Shown here: one piece after another, positions 13,567 to 27,750 of the stretch
How positions within the stretch are numbered: position 1 is the stretch's first letter
How the letters are laid out: every line of letters starts with the position of its first letter
Origin: Cinclus cinclus
Lineage: Eukaryota > Chordata > Aves > Passeriformes > Cinclidae
Reading direction: 5' to 3'
DNA: 64,000 bases
Assembly: GCF_963662255.1 (NCBI RefSeq)
Contig: NC_085047.1
Span: 15,430,347 to 15,494,346 of the forward strand
Made by a program: the position numbers and the translations under genes
The notes under the pieces: model-generated
What the model saw: the letters and a program-made list of their open reading frames with translations, nothing else
Databases searched by the model: none
What the model was told of the DNA's origin: nothing

Positions 13567-14649
13567 ATACTTACGTCTGACCTAGAATTCCATTGGGACA
13601 ACTTTTTGTCCATAAATCTTGGTGGGGCAGGAGGCATGAATCTCCATTTGGTTTGCTGTAGTTGTTGGTGAACTTGCCAAATAAATGCATTGCAAAAAAA
13701 GACTTTGGACTTCTCTGACAGTATGCAGTAATTTACAAGTGACCCTCTACTTTAACTGTCAACCCTCATCCTGTTGCAGAAGCAAATATATCATGTGCCT
13801 GCCTGTATAACAGTTGTACAGGTAACTGCATGCATTCATGTACAAATGTTTGATGTGAACTGGAAATTCATTAAAATCCCCTTGAGGATTTCTTGCCCCC
13901 AGTACTTGTTCACTCTGGTTTCTTGAGCAAAAACCTCCCTCAATTGTCTAACTCTTTAAAGCCACCCCATCGCAATTAACTTGTACTAATAATATGTATA
14001 TTGGATGCTCGAATACTGGAATAATCTTTAAACAAATTAATTTGTCAGTAGGACAAAAATCAGTCTATTGCTTTGTTTCCCTGATTGCATTGAATGTGGC
14101 AATGAGCTCAGTTTGCTAACTCTTGAGGAGTCAGTGGTGTGCCATCTTCTGGCCCATTTTCAGTTTCCTGGTATTAATTAATTGCAAAAGAATTACTAAT
14201 TCTTTATCCAAATCTCTGGAAGTATTGTATTGTGAGGAAGAAGTACTAAGCATTCAATTCAGTGAAATAGGCAGTTAAATTTGAAACCCAGCTGTCTGGC
14301 ATGTATCTTCTCTGACTCAGTAGATACTATCTTTTAAAAATTTAAATGTCTGAAGGATCAAAAAAAAATCCCTAAAAAGCCAGTTTTGAACAAGTTTTGA
14401 ACCTTTTTTACAAAATCCATTTTGACAGGGGTGTAACTTAGATACATACATCATGACAGACCATGATAGAGCTTAGCGAATGGTTGTGGAATATCATTAT
14501 AAACTTTCTTGAAGGTCCTCTGTTTAGCTGGTTTCATGGATGAATCAGAAGGGATGACTCTTGCACTGTCTGTATCCTTTAAAAAGAATTTAAGATAGAG
14601 AAAAGAGAAAGGAAAAGCTTTTATATGGCTAAAAGATGTAGTTTCAATT

Positions 14650-14665
14650 CACATAGATCTATGTG
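14650..14665. repeat. 16-bp perfect palindrome
   Basis: CACATAGATCTATGTG is its own reverse complement. It is intronic and no function is known. Confidence 0.9.
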
Positions 14666-15171
14666 CATTCCTGGCAGGTGAAGCTTTAAGGTTGGAACCT
14701 TAAATGTCAAATTGAAAATGGTACTTTAAAACAATGGGTTAATCTGTTTTTCCAGCTGTTGGCAGAGAACAGAGTTTATAGCTTGAGGTCAGTGTCTCTC
14801 CAACTGATCTCACACGTGAATAAAGTTGAGGAGGAATGCAGCTTTCCCCTGATCCCACTCATGTGTCAACTCCATCTAGAGAAACACAGAAAGCTTAATA
14901 CTTGAGTTTTGTCTGGGGAATTTTGTTTCATTTTCCCCATCTCTTCTTTACCTTCCCCCATCCTGATAGTGTAACTTTGTAAGTAAAATTTGCAGGAGAG
15001 CAAGCCATCACCAGTTTTCTGTGCCTAGTCACAGGAGGCAGACACAACGCAGTGAAGTGCAAATGCTTGTAAAGCTCTCCAAAATTATTCCAGGCCTCCT
15101 TCTGCCCTTGAGCTCTGACTTCTGAGACCTACATTAATTGTTGTTCTCTGAGCAGTAAAGATTAATACTAG

Positions 15172-15384
<213 letters not shown>

Positions 15385-16177
15385 TGAGTATATTGTAAAT
15401 ACATGGATCTAGTTTCTTCAAAATCAACACCAAAACAAAACACCCATCTGAAAATAGTTTTGGGTAGTCTGAGGTGATATGAAATTTGAAGTTACTTCTT
15501 AACTGCTTTCAGTAGCCACAGAATAGTCTTTGAGTTTCTCTTGTTGGAATTTTGCGATACAATAGAGTAATTCAGCTTTTTTATTCTGGGTCTGTTGGCA
15601 CATAAGAGGCTTTGATTTGGCATCCAGTAATGCTAGAAAAACTTAAATTGTGCTTCTTAGTGTTTCATGAGTTTTGGTTTCTATTTGGAAAACTTGCCTT
15701 TTATGTTTTGCTGCTAGCTATGGGAATAAATTGCAGATAGCAAGTGTAATTTCACTGGGGAGCTGCTGCCAGTGCCAGAATAGTGGTTAATAAGTGGGAG
15801 AAAACAAATAACTTTCTTTTAACACAGAGTTTTTAATCAATTGAAAAAAGCACAGTAACTTGCCACTTACTCTAAATCAACTGAATATTCAATGAAGAGC
15901 TTTAAATTTGTTCTGTAATCACTGTCTTTGAACACGTAGCTACACTGTTATTGTTTTCCTTCTAGGAAATAGTCTTGCTGTCTTTAAATTCGCTTTCTGA
16001 ATGCCTTCTTCTGTGTTTTTGGAACTTTGCTTATTTTCCCACTGTCTTTGCACCTGTGTGCTCTAACACAAAATTAGTGGCAACTACTGGTAAAGGTTCC
16101 CTTTGTAGCCTGAAATCACTGAACTGCCAGGAATGCAACACTGACCATTGGTGGGAACCCAACTGCTCTGTTCAGAT

Positions 16178-16353
16178 TCTGGGCCCTGGCAAAGTTTGCT
16201 CAGAGAGTTTATGGACTGCCCATTGCTGGAAGTGTTCAAGGCCAGGTTGGATGGGGCTCAGAGCAGCCTGGTCTAGCTGAAGGTGTCCCTGTGCTGGCAG
16301 GGACTTGGAATGAGATAATCTTGAAGTCCCTTGCAACTCAGAGATTCTGCAAC
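16178..16353 (+). mobile_element. CR1 LINE fragment, 3' end
   Basis: Sense CR1 3' end containing GGAAGTGTTCAAGGCCAGGT and GCCTGGTCTAGCTGAAGGTG, ending near AGATTCTGCAACTC. It is short and 5'-truncated. Confidence 0.9.
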
Positions 16354-17706
16354 TCTCTTTGTATGTATGTATGGCTTCAGTCAGGTTTGCAGCATCAATA
16401 GCTTCATATTTCCACAAATAAAATTTGAAAAAGGAGCAAAGAAAATGATTGAGGGGAAATGAACTGGTGGAAGGTAGCTGACTCTATTGACAGGAAGCTG
16501 TGAAAAGCCAGATTCTTCTCTTTGGAAATATTCAGTCAGAGTATTAAAACATTTTAACACTAATTCCTCATAATCCAGATAGAGATAGAAGGGTTTTATT
16601 GTGCCTAGTTGACAGGATTGAGATGCTTGAAAGTGTCTGATTTCCCTTTGAAGGTTAGTGACTTTTGGCAGGACAGGCAAGGTAATTTACTTTATGATTT
16701 AAACTTGCTGAGGTCTTCCTGTTTCGACGCCGTGAAACCACCAGCAAGTAATTTTGATACCATTTGAATAGCCTGTCTGAACACGCTTCCGGGTTACCTT
16801 AATAGAACATAGACCTGTTTTGCTTCAGTGTAGTTCTTGAATTAGATGTCGTACTCCTTCCTGTACATCACTTTGAGAAGGGTTGCAAACTAGAACATTT
16901 GTATCTTGAAAACAAATTTCTGAGTAGTGGAGCTCCCTGTGTGTGGGTGTGTAAAGATTAATTCAATTTCCTGCTCTCATACAGATTGGAAGGTTTAGTC
17001 CTTCATGCCACAGCCTTCCAAACTCTTGTTACTTAATACTTGATTTCACAACACATTTCTCAAAAGGAGAGAGTTTAGCTAAGTCAATGAATCCCTGTTG
17101 GACTATCTACCTGTGTTGTGCAAGATTTTTTTAGGATTATCTCCTGCTGGAGATCTTCTCTTCCCAGCTATTGGAGAAACAATCCTACCAACTCCAAGGC
17201 CTTATGTCAAATGCCTTAAATTGCAGTTTTCTTTCAAAACTAATAGATCATGTTTCTCCCTTGCTCCTAATTGTATCGAGCAAAGCAATTAACTTGCATT
17301 ATTAAATTTCTTTATTTCAGTTACCTGTCCTTTAGCAGCTTTTCAAACTCCAGCATAAATTGTGGGGATGTTGATGTATCTCCACAGTTTTTTGGCTGAA
17401 CCTTGAACTCATACCCCAGCAGACTGGATTACTCTAGTTTGGGCTGCTTTTCATTAGTTTAGGGAACCAAATTTCAGAAAAATGGAGAAGATTTAAGTAA
17501 ATCAAGCAGGACATATTTTGAATCTGCATATACTCAGGCAATTATTTTGGTACATTGGTGTTGTATTTTTGACCTACTCAGTTGCTCAGGAAAACTGGTT
17601 TGTTGTGTGCAGTTCACATAGTGTTAAATCATGAAAAGTGAGTTACTGACAGTAGAAGTCCTGATGTAAAAAATTTCTTTTCAGGCCCCTGAATAAAGCA
17701 AACATA

Positions 17707-17734
17707 TGGAGCAGAACTTGCCAGTTCTGCTCCA
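17707..17734. repeat. perfect 12-bp inverted repeat, 4-nt loop
   Basis: TGGAGCAGAACT (17707-17718) is followed by TGCC and by its exact reverse complement AGTTCTGCTCCA (17723-17734). RNA or DNA could fold into a stable stem-loop. It is intronic and no known family was recognised. Confidence 0.9.
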
Positions 17735-20549
17735 AAAAGGCTTCCAATTTATATTTCTTTATGTATTATCTTTAATTTCTTTTAAGTGTGGCAAGCTGGA
17801 TTTGCAAATAAGTGGAGATAAGTGTTGCTGAACTAGCCTATGGATAATTTTGGAGCATTTGCAGTCCACTTGTTGAATGAGCATAATCTGTAAGTGGTCT
17901 TACTTATTGTGGCCTTACTCCAGTTTGGAAGAACGGGAAAAATCAGGATTTCAGCTGCAGTAGACTTAATACAACACCACTAAGGTTGTTATTTCTCTGT
18001 GCCTGGTAACAGATAAGTCACTTGCAAACAAAGCAGTCTGAAAAATCAGAACACAAGCATGTGAAGAATAACTTCTCGCTGACGTTAAGATTTTCCAACT
18101 CAGTGGAGAAGTCTTTAATCATATTTGGTACTTCAGCTGAGGTAATGAAATGGCAGCTTTGGGAAGAGATCTTGGCAAACTTAGATGGAGGGAGATGGTT
18201 GCTTGAGAAATCTAATAGCTATCAAAGAAAATATTCTTTGGGGTAGATTGATTGTGTGTTAAAGGGTCAGCTGTATTGCTCAAAGAATGCTTTTTGCCAT
18301 GAACTTATCTTGAACTGTATTTTTGCATTCTGCAATTATTGAGGATATTTAGCTAGAATCCTGGCTTATTTGGTTCTTGATTAGCAAAAAAATGCTTTTG
18401 CCTTCATTGAGTCAGCAGATACTGCTGTGTGTAGATAAAGAATTAGATCAGGTGTTGTTTAATGAATTTAGATACTGTTAACACTGTTTCTGGGAACTGG
18501 AAGTCTTTACATGCTCCCGGCCAGTCTGAGAAAACAGATTTTGTTTACTACAGTAGATGAGACCACTGACCCCAGACGTCTGAGACCAGCTGAGAAATGT
18601 TTTTGTGAAGACATACTAGTCTTAATTTACTCCCATTGGAACGCTATATTCCTGTTGAGATTTTTTTTTCCAAAACATTACTTCATTTTTTTTATATCAA
18701 CAGGGAATTGACCTGTATAAAGTGTCTTCTAGTTAAAAATGATCCTTCAGTGGCAGTGAGATTTAAAGTTCTGATAGCAAGGTTTTCTGCTCTGTCCTTA
18801 CAGATAGTCCATGTATTGTGACATCCATCATGGCTTGTATGGTGCAACCCTTGAATCCAAGCTGAAATATGTAATGTAAATGCCTAATTACAAAAAGCCA
18901 TCAGTGTCACTGGCTCTATTGATTCTTTGCTGTATTTTTGAGGTGTGTGAAATTATTTGCTGAAGCAGTAGAATGATACCCTCTTGTACAAAGTGGTGAC
19001 AGTCTTGTCAGGGACTGCCTGACTTTCATAATTTGCATCTTTGCTTTTATTTTCTCTCTACAGTCTGTACATACTGAATCTATCATGCATTCCCCAAGAG
19101 CAAGGTCACAGCAGTTACACTTATCACAAAAAGATACTTCTGCTTTTGATTATCACCATCTGAACTGTTCAGAAAAGCATTTTGAAAATACATTTCTTGA
19201 AGTTAAACTGATTTTTTGTTTTCCCAGTAAACTAATTCTTTATGTATTGTATAAAGCTTGAATGGGGATATGCTTTTTCCTCATGACCATCTGTATTTTT
19301 GTCATTAAATTTGTTTTACAAGTGTAGCATTTTCTGTTAAGTAGGAACTCAAAATCATATAGTAATCCAGTCTGAATTTGCTTATGATTTGTAACTCATA
19401 TTTGTCTTAATCTGTAATTACAAGCAAAATGCATGCTTGTAGTCCTTTTTTCTGTCTTTTCATTTAATTTTGAATGTTCTGCAGAAGATCTGTGCAGTCT
19501 CTGCTCTGAAGCTGATAGACCTATGGTGCAGCTCATCTGAGAATGAAACAGGTTTTAAAGCTGTGCAGCCAAAGCTTCTTGTGCCTTGATCTTCAGGTGG
19601 AGTGCTAAGATGTTAGGAATGCTGGATATTTTTGTGCTTGTGGCTCTTAATCAGCTTATTTGTCCTAGTATATGATTTGAAGTGGGAATTTCCTGGGAAA
19701 TTGATCTCAAGTGAGCTGTCTGGGCAGTGGTGGTCCTTCTCACTTAAAAGACTTTCAGGGTTTAATTTCTTCTGTTTCAGAGAAGCCCCAGGACTTTTAA
19801 ATAAAGCAAGCTTCCTCCTCTGAATACAACATTCCATTACAGTGAGCAAACAGGATGTGGTTAGGTTGGAGGGAAAATACTAGTTCTTTCCTCCCCTGCC
19901 TGCCCCTCTTGCAGACCCCAAAAAGGGGGTGACGCTGAAGTAACTCAAACTCCAGTAAATATTTAAACCTTTTCTTGTACACTCCTCATACTTCAGACAT
20001 ATCAAACAAGAACTTGTGACTTTTTCAGGCCATTATCTTATCTGGATTGTTCTATTTAGTCCTGTCCTTGTATAGAGTCTCCTATCCATGGTCTAAAGCT
20101 TAAAACTCTTTTTTTCCTGAACTGACCCATTTTTAGTGGTGTTGTGTGACACACTGTTGTTCCCCCAGATCTGATAGATGACTGCTATGACACAAGTGAC
20201 TTACAGTCACAGAAATTACATCAGTTCTTTATCTGAATGATAGTGAATAACTGGGTTTCAGCTGCATTCTGCCAAGTCTACTTTGCAGCCACCTCCCTGC
20301 AGTCATTCTGCTTACTGTCCTTGAAAATGAGAAGTGAAAGAAAAAGCCAGGTTGAGTTTGTTCTCTGACAAATTTGATGCAGTTGGGCAGGAAGTATCAA
20401 AGATAGTGTAAATACAGTGATGTGTAAATGTGGTGGTGTCAGCTTCATTTAATATTTGGACTAAGATTCCAATCTGCACTTAACTACTGGGTAGTGTCTT
20501 GATAACCAAATGGACAGCAGTGATGATCGGTGTTCTCATGATTTAGAAT

Positions 20550-21312
20550 TGCGACCAGCACTGTTTAACTTCTAAGTCAATGACATGGATAGTGAGATGG
20601 AGTTTGCCAATGACACCAAGCTGTGTGGTACTAGAGGGAAGGGTTGGCATGCAGAGGGACCTGGACAGGCTGAAGATGTGGGCCTGTGCCAGCCTCATGA
20701 AGTTCAACCAGGCCAAGCGCAAGGTGCTGTACTGGGATCATAGCAATCCCAAGCACAAGTTCTGGCTGGGTAGAGAGAGGATTGAGAGCAGCCCTGAGGA
20801 GAAGGGCAGCTTGGGAAAATGGCTCTGTGAGAAGCTGGATGTACTCTGGCCATGTGTGCTGGCACTAAGAAAGCCCCTGTGCTCTGGGCTGATCCCACAG
20901 CATGGGCAGCAGTGGCGGGGGGAATTCTGCTCCTCTTTCCTGCTCTGGTGAGGCTCCAGCTGCAGAGTTGCTTCCAGCTCTGGTGTCCAACATCAGAAGG
21001 ATGTGGAGCTGCTGAAGTGAATCCAGAGGAGGCCACAGAGGTGCTTCAAGGGCTGGAGCCCCTCTCCTCTGGAGGCAGCCTCAAGGACAGAAGGGAGGAT
21101 GACTTCCCACTGCTAGACAGCAGGGTTAGATGGAATATTGGGAAGGAATTTTTCCTTGTGATGGTAGGGAGGCCCTGGCAGAGGTTGCCCAGAGAAGCAG
21201 TGGCTGCCCCATCTTGGACCAACCTGGTCTAGTGGGAGGTGTCCCTGCCCATAGTAGGAGGTTGGAACAAGATGGGGTTTAAGGTCCCTTGCAGCACAAA
21301 CCATTTTGTGAT
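20550..21312 (+). mobile_element. CR1 LINE fragment with decayed end of ORF2 and full 3' UTR
   Basis: About 760 bp of sense CR1, the longest copy in the window. The left part resembles the end of the reverse-transcriptase ORF (AATGACATGGATAGTG and GATGACACCAAGCTG-like blocks, AGGGACCTGGACAGGCTGAA). The right part is the common 3' UTR with GGTTGCCCAGAGAAGC and CAACCTGGTCTAGTGGGAGG. It ends near ACCATTTTGTGATAA. Frameshifts and stops break the reading frame, so open frames over it are chance remnants, not a gene. Confidence 0.92.
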
Positions 21313-24300
21313 AATTAAGTGTTCTTAAAACGTAAGTGTCCTAATTTAGTTTATAATGTGCAAATATTACTGGTCCTTAAAGTTCTGAATCACTTGGAAA
21401 ATTAAGGCTGTGCAACATGATTCCAAACTAGATTTGGAATTTTACTTAGATTTGCCAAATGAAATGTAATATGATATTTAAATTGTGCCACACTTCAGCC
21501 TGTGCAAGACAGTTGGATGTGATGTGTAAAAACAATTATTTTACCAATTTCTTCCCTTCAGAGCTTTCTGAAGTACAGATTAAACTTTGAGACTTTAATA
21601 TAATTGGGGATATGGCAGAGGTCTGAACAGAAGAGAGAATGAAAGATCTAAACCATATGGTGTATTGCCAAAGTAGAAGCAGGTGAAAGCAGTTAAAAAT
21701 GAAGCAATTTCATAAGCTTTAAAAATAGTTTGTGTTAAAGGCAGGTGGTTATAGACCATAAAAGTGGGCTATCAGTATATTGGTACATACATGATATTTC
21801 TGGATGCAGAGTTCATAAATCACAGAACACAACAGTAAATGTATTTGGACTTGAATTTGTAAGAGATACCTGAAGTCTGAAATAAATGTGTGGAATAATG
21901 ATTCTTTCAACTTTTCCTAACATATACCATCTGCCTGAGCCAGGAATCCTGTAGTGTTCATCAAGCACCAAAGTGACTATGTAAAACAGCTAAAGATGAG
22001 CTAAAGATACAAGATTAAATGAGATCCTGATGGCTGATGAGTACTTGAGGATCAGCTGGAGAAAGTGAAAGAACAGTGAAGAGTTTTTAGTGGTTAGAGT
22101 AGAATACTTAGCACAATTTATTTGAGATGTAAGAATGGTCTAATGCTTAAAACACTGCAGACAGTCTAATCATAGTTTTAGCTTTGAAACAGGCCTCTGG
22201 TTTTCCAGAACCTGTTATCTGTGGGCAGCTTTAAAAGATCTCATTTTCTGTAGTCAGTTTTCTGGTTTCTAAATGCATCAGTATTAATGAGCAGTTTTGG
22301 TTAAGACACTATATTAGCAAATTTTTGCCTGTGCTCTTACTGAAGCCAGGGGTTTTAAAAGTCAGTAAGAGATGGGTTGCAACCCTTTCTTTTATTACGA
22401 AGTCAATAATACTCCTTATAAGAAAAAAAACAAACCCAGAATAGATCATGGATATGAACTGCAGGCATCACACCTCAAACTGTAGACATGAAAATGAAAA
22501 ATCCTTGCAAGAGGCTTTTCCTCCATCTACCCCTGAAATTTCTTGGTTTTACTTTTAGCAGCGCTTGAGTACAGTCTTTGTTACATCTTGAACCATGGAA
22601 AAGACTTAAATTAACAATGGAAGGTGACTTAAACAACTTTCCTACCCTAGGAAGGATGACATTTATTTAGAGGAAAGTGTTACAATAGCTGAGTGTACAG
22701 AGCAGTTTGAACTTGGCTTAGAGGTGATACGTTAGGATTCCTTGTGCCTGTGGCTTTATAATTACAGGATAATCTCCTTGTATCTGGATGAACAGCAACA
22801 CAGAGCAATGGCTTGTGGTCTCATGGGGTGGGCTGCAGCCTCTGGATCAGATTCCTGCAGGGATCCTGTAGAATTACAGAGCTGTCTTCTAGCAAAAATG
22901 CCTTCAGGCCCCTAGACAAGCACCACTGGCAGAAGTGTTCATCTGAAATCCTGTCTGCTGCACGTGAACTGCAAATTGGAATTTGCCTTGGTTTGACACT
23001 GAGACTTCTGTTCTGCTGTTTGCATCTGCATGAGTCAGCTGGAGTGGAAATGCTGACACCCAGCCACCACTGGGTTTTCATATTGACTGGAAACACATAT
23101 ATTTGGTTTCTCTTTTTTAATAGGAAGGCTTATAAACCAGAGTGGATGATTTTGTATCCTGTCTAGTCTTTGTAACCTTGATGTGATTTACTCTAATGAG
23201 ATTTTACCTTGTTTTTAAGTTTCTTGGAGTTACACGTGTTTGTTATGTCTACAGAGCCTTCTACTTGATTAAACACCATAGTAGAATAAAATCTAATTAG
23301 ACTAAACAAAGTAGCATCTCCCTGAGAATCCTGTTGATGGTGTAGTTGGGTACCTTTAAGCTTGGTACCTACCAGAATGATACAGTTAATGCAAATATTC
23401 AAACTCACTATTTAAAAACTTAGCATTTGCGAAGTGTTGTGAGGTCCTTGAACTCAAAACTTAATTCCATTGTTGATGGTAATGTGCTGGTTTTGTAGTT
23501 TCAGTGTGGATTACAGGTGGACTTTCAGCCCTGTTGTTCATTTAAAAGTCTGGCTTGATGTTGCTTTTCCCCCCCTCAGGGTAACTGTGAGCCAAGCACT
23601 TAACCTGAGCCCTGCTTTTTCTTTTTCACAACTCTGTTGAGCCTTCACATGCTCACACTGGTTTCCTTACTCATTGCATATCAGCAGTTCCTCTGTATGT
23701 TTAAATATTTGAATTTTAGTTGCCTTTGATAGAAAAGCAAGTTTTAAGCTGAAGAGTTCTTTATACAGTAGTTCATGTCTGCTTAGGAAGTGTGGCAGGA
23801 ATTAATAGAGAATGGATTGAAATAAAATGGTGGATAATGACTTGCTGAAATTAAGATTGCAGGTAGAGAGGAGGGGCTTGGGAACCCTCCAAGGAGGAGA
23901 GATGGGAGAGAGGTCAATTGGTTGAGGATAAAAGAGGTAAGGTTAGGGCAGATGAATTGTCATCTCTATTCTAAGCTCCTCTAAAATAAAGTTATTCTGA
24001 GATGATTAAAAATGTCTTTTATCTGCTTCTGTTATTTTGGGTTTATTTTATTTAATTGTTTTTTTCATCTGTGAGAAATGATAATCAAAATCTCTTCCTG
24101 TGTGGCTGGGAATGCTTGAGTCTTGAACATAATAGTGTTGGTTCACTAGGAGAAAAGCTGTTCAGTCATTGTGGCATCACCACAGAAAAACACAAGTTGT
24201 GTCTAAAGTGACATGCCATGGAAGGGGATATGAGCTATGTGCCTAAAAATGTCCTGCATGTGTTTTGTGGTTTATTATAGATATGCATTTTGATGCAGCT

Positions 24301-25436
24301 GGGTAACACTGGTCACCTGACTTGTATCCCAGGGAGCCCTATAAAGCAGAACATGACTCAAAAAAACTTAGTAAAAACTTAGTGTTTGTCACAGTCCTAT
24401 AGGATTAAATAAGCAAAACATGAGACTCCCAAAACAAATATAAGCTTTTAAGATCAAGAATCTTCTTTATGTTATCTTAGACCTTCAAAGCATGTATTTG
24501 ACCCATCTGGTTCAAATCAGCCTGGTGTGCAGTTTGGATCACTCTTATCCCGAGTTCTTCACCTTCTGAATTCAGAGTGGGGCTTGTTTAATTTCAGCAT
24601 ATTTGGCACAATTCTCATAGATCCTAAAGCCACCTTTATGCAAACTTGCTGGCTGATCATTCGCTTAATGTCTCCTGGTTCTTGTGCTTTTCCCCAGTAC
24701 AGGCTCTTACCATTGCTGACATGTCTTGAAAGCAGTGGAAACACCAGGTTCAGAAACAGCTCCAAATGGGGTAAACCTGTTACAGTTTACTAAACATAGT
24801 GGACTTTTTCTTGCATCAGGTTAACGTTCTCTAAACCAGGAACTTCCTTACAAGTCACTATTACAACTACTATTGCTGTATTGCCTGTCTCTTTGTATCC
24901 AGAAATAGATAATCTTCTGTAAACTCAAGGTGTGTTAGCACTGTATTTTAAGAAGTCTACATGCTGTTGAAATGTCATTTTTCATAGCTGTATGTAAATG
25001 ATAACGTGTGTTTTTACAAAGGCACATGTTGACCCTCACTGAGCAGAAGCTGTTTTGTTGCTAATTCTTGACTGTTCACATGGCAGATGCATGGTTTCCT
25101 AGAGTGTGTAAGTACCACTCTGAGGAGGACCAGAGCTCAGCTTCTGACTGTTTGGACTGACAACAAATTTCCAACACTTGATAACTTCTCTCAGATCACC
25201 TTTCAGGTTGATTATAGAAAGGGTACCTGTAGCTTGTGCTTTTTGATTCTTTCCACTAAACATATCACACTCTGAATTTTTTATCTCAGAATAAGTATCT
25301 GTGTTTTGCTTTAAAGGAGCTTAGTGATTTTTTTCCCCCAAATATATCAGCAAGAATAGAAAGAAGGAAGGTGCACTTTGGAATGCAATAGGTAGGCAGA
25401 TGCCATTTTGAATTTTATGATGCATTTTGTGATTAT

Positions 25437-25459
25437 AAAAACACTAAAATAGTGTTTTT
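25437..25459. repeat. 9-bp inverted repeat, 5-nt loop
   Basis: AAAAACACT and AGTGTTTTT flank AAAAT. It is an A/T-rich hairpin in intron. Chance origin is quite possible. Confidence 0.8.
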
Positions 25460-27671
25460 CACAAGTATTTAGTATAATTAAATCCTTACACAGCAGACTC
25501 AGCTTTTGCAGCATGCTAAAGGGCGCTAGAAGAATTTTACACAGGGAGGCAGAAGTTCAAGTTGGGCTCAATTATACTCACTGAAGCACTATATAAAAAT
25601 GTTTGGGTTCCTCTCCCTTGAGTTTATTGTTTGTGACCAGGCTTAATGGGCAAGCAAGGTAAAACACAAGGTGAGAGGCATAAAACTTAGTAATATCTTT
25701 TCTGTTGAGTCATAAATGTGTATATGCAGAGACATCCACTGACAGTTTTCAAGACTTTTGTTTAAGTGATTATGTTGTGAAAGCTGACCTGAGGATGTAC
25801 GTGGTTTAAAGCCTTTCAAGATTAATTAGTGGAAGTTAGAGGATAGAAATGAGAATATTGGCAAAGAAGCAGGATCAACGTGATAAGCAGAAAAGTCTGA
25901 TTTTCCCTTTTAAAAGAATCTGTGTGGGAGATGTCAGCAAGCACCATAAACCAGTTTGTATCCCCTTTCTATACTGCATGGATCAAAGAGCTCTGTGTCT
26001 AATAATAGAATACATGGTTCCCATTACCAGTGACTTCATGAAATGCTGCCTTCTAGGGAAGCATGGTTTGTGTTCTTAATGGTGCTTTTATTGTAAAAAA
26101 AAGTGGTTAGTTTTAGACTGTTAATTGTAAAGTTATTCTTTAAATCTAAACCTTGATCTGTTTGGGTAGTGTAATTGGAGATATTGAAATGAATCCCTCT
26201 TGCTTTGTATTTTAAAACACTTAGAATAATGTGCTGTGGAATTTTTGTAGCATGTGTTCATTTGGAAAAGTTTCGTTTTCCTGCATGGGAAACTAGTTTG
26301 ATTTATAGATCTGTTAAGCAAAGTGAGCTAGATATTTACTATTCACAGAGATTTTAATGTTCCTCGACTTGGAGACCTAGCAAGTTTGAAAGTAGCAGAA
26401 AACCTGAAGCTGACATCTCAATATTTGATCTGCTGTGATCGTGACCTCTTAACCTTTAGCTTTAATGGCACTATATAATTCTTAAAATTACAAATGTACT
26501 CTACTGTGGGGCTGATGGATGATAAAATTCACTTTGCCTAATCACCTCTCCAGAATGTGTGTTGTTTCTAGTAGATATTGATCTCTTGTATTTGTTATCT
26601 TATATTTGAGAGAGGCTTTTGTTTTTGCTGAAGCATGGGGGCTTATGTGGATAATTCATTCAGCATCTTGATTAGGAGCTGCTGGATGTGGCTCATGAAA
26701 AGGCAAAAGCTTGATTCATGCTGTAGTTCCCATAAAAATAAAGTTTAGTTTGTATTAAGATTGCTGAATTGATCATGATGACCTCATAAGCTCTGGTGCT
26801 CAGGAGGAGTCAGAAGACAATCCTTAGAAATGCAGTGTACAGCTGTTAAAGCTGTTTGAGAACTGCTTCACTTAAGCAGAGCTTCCTTTACGCAGACATA
26901 TAAAATTATATTCTTTAATGCAGAAACCGTCAAAGAGTTTCAATATTTAAGGAACTAATGTTTTAGTTCTCTTGTCTCACGCAGCAGTGTCATGCTGTGT
27001 TCTTATAAGCTGTTTGCTACATCTGGGTATTTAAAATGGTGAGCAATATTCATTATGTAGGAAATAAAGATCAGTAATAAAATGTTTGCAAGGGCTATAG
27101 TGACCTATGATGCTGTGACTCAAGCCTTTGGTGCTTCTGTGAAGTTTGTTGAAAGAAATCACTTATATTCTGAATGTTGTTATGGTAAGTAAGCCTCCAA
27201 ATTTCTTCTCTGTGTAAAGGGCTTTGTGCTCTGTCAATCACAGGATAATGATCAAAAGAGAACACGTTACTTAAAAGTTTATTTCTGTTTGGAAATGAGC
27301 TAACCAAGTGTGACTGGCTGAGTGCAGAGGGATAACATGGGATCTGAAATTGTGCTGTGTGTTTCTGAAATTGTGCTTTGATTGGTGAGAGGGATGTTGC
27401 AGCTCTGGGAGAATCATAATCTTAAAAACCTGAAATACTTTAAAAACGGAATTCCATAGCTGAGTTTTGACATCAGTTTTTAAATGCTGATTGACTGGAG
27501 TTGCAGAGGGTTCCTAAATACATCCTATGGAGGGGTTCCTGGGATAAGTCAACAAGGGAGGCTTTTTAAATCTTTACCTTCTCAGAAAAGGAATCCAGGG
27601 CTTTTTGAAGTTTACATAAGCTTCTGAATAATTAATGCTTTCTCCCTCTCCTTTTTTTTCCCCCCCACCAG

Positions 27672-27750
27672 ATTTCCTTTATATGCAAAAGGAGGGGAGA
27701 AGCTTCAGTTTGAATATGGAGTTTATCTTCTCAACAAAAATATAGCACAG
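27672..27750 (+). CDS. UVRAG: UVRAG coding exon (presumed exon 13)
   Basis: 79 bp: one base completing Glu, then 26 codons reading [20 protein letters not shown] and NKNIAQ. It continues the BARA2-like domain and ends in phase 0. Mammalian UVRAG reads almost the same, with Pro where this has Ala in LYAKGG. The exon is isolated between 12.3-kb and 17.6-kb introns. The donor is CAG followed by GTTGGTAC, with T at +3, a weak 5' splice site. The acceptor is strong. Confidence 0.95.

Noticed and set aside
20580..21304. Open frames of 110-126 codons on both strands
   Set aside because: They fall inside a decayed CR1. Some are fragments of the old ORF2 region in mixed frames, others are shadows of the conserved 3' UTR.
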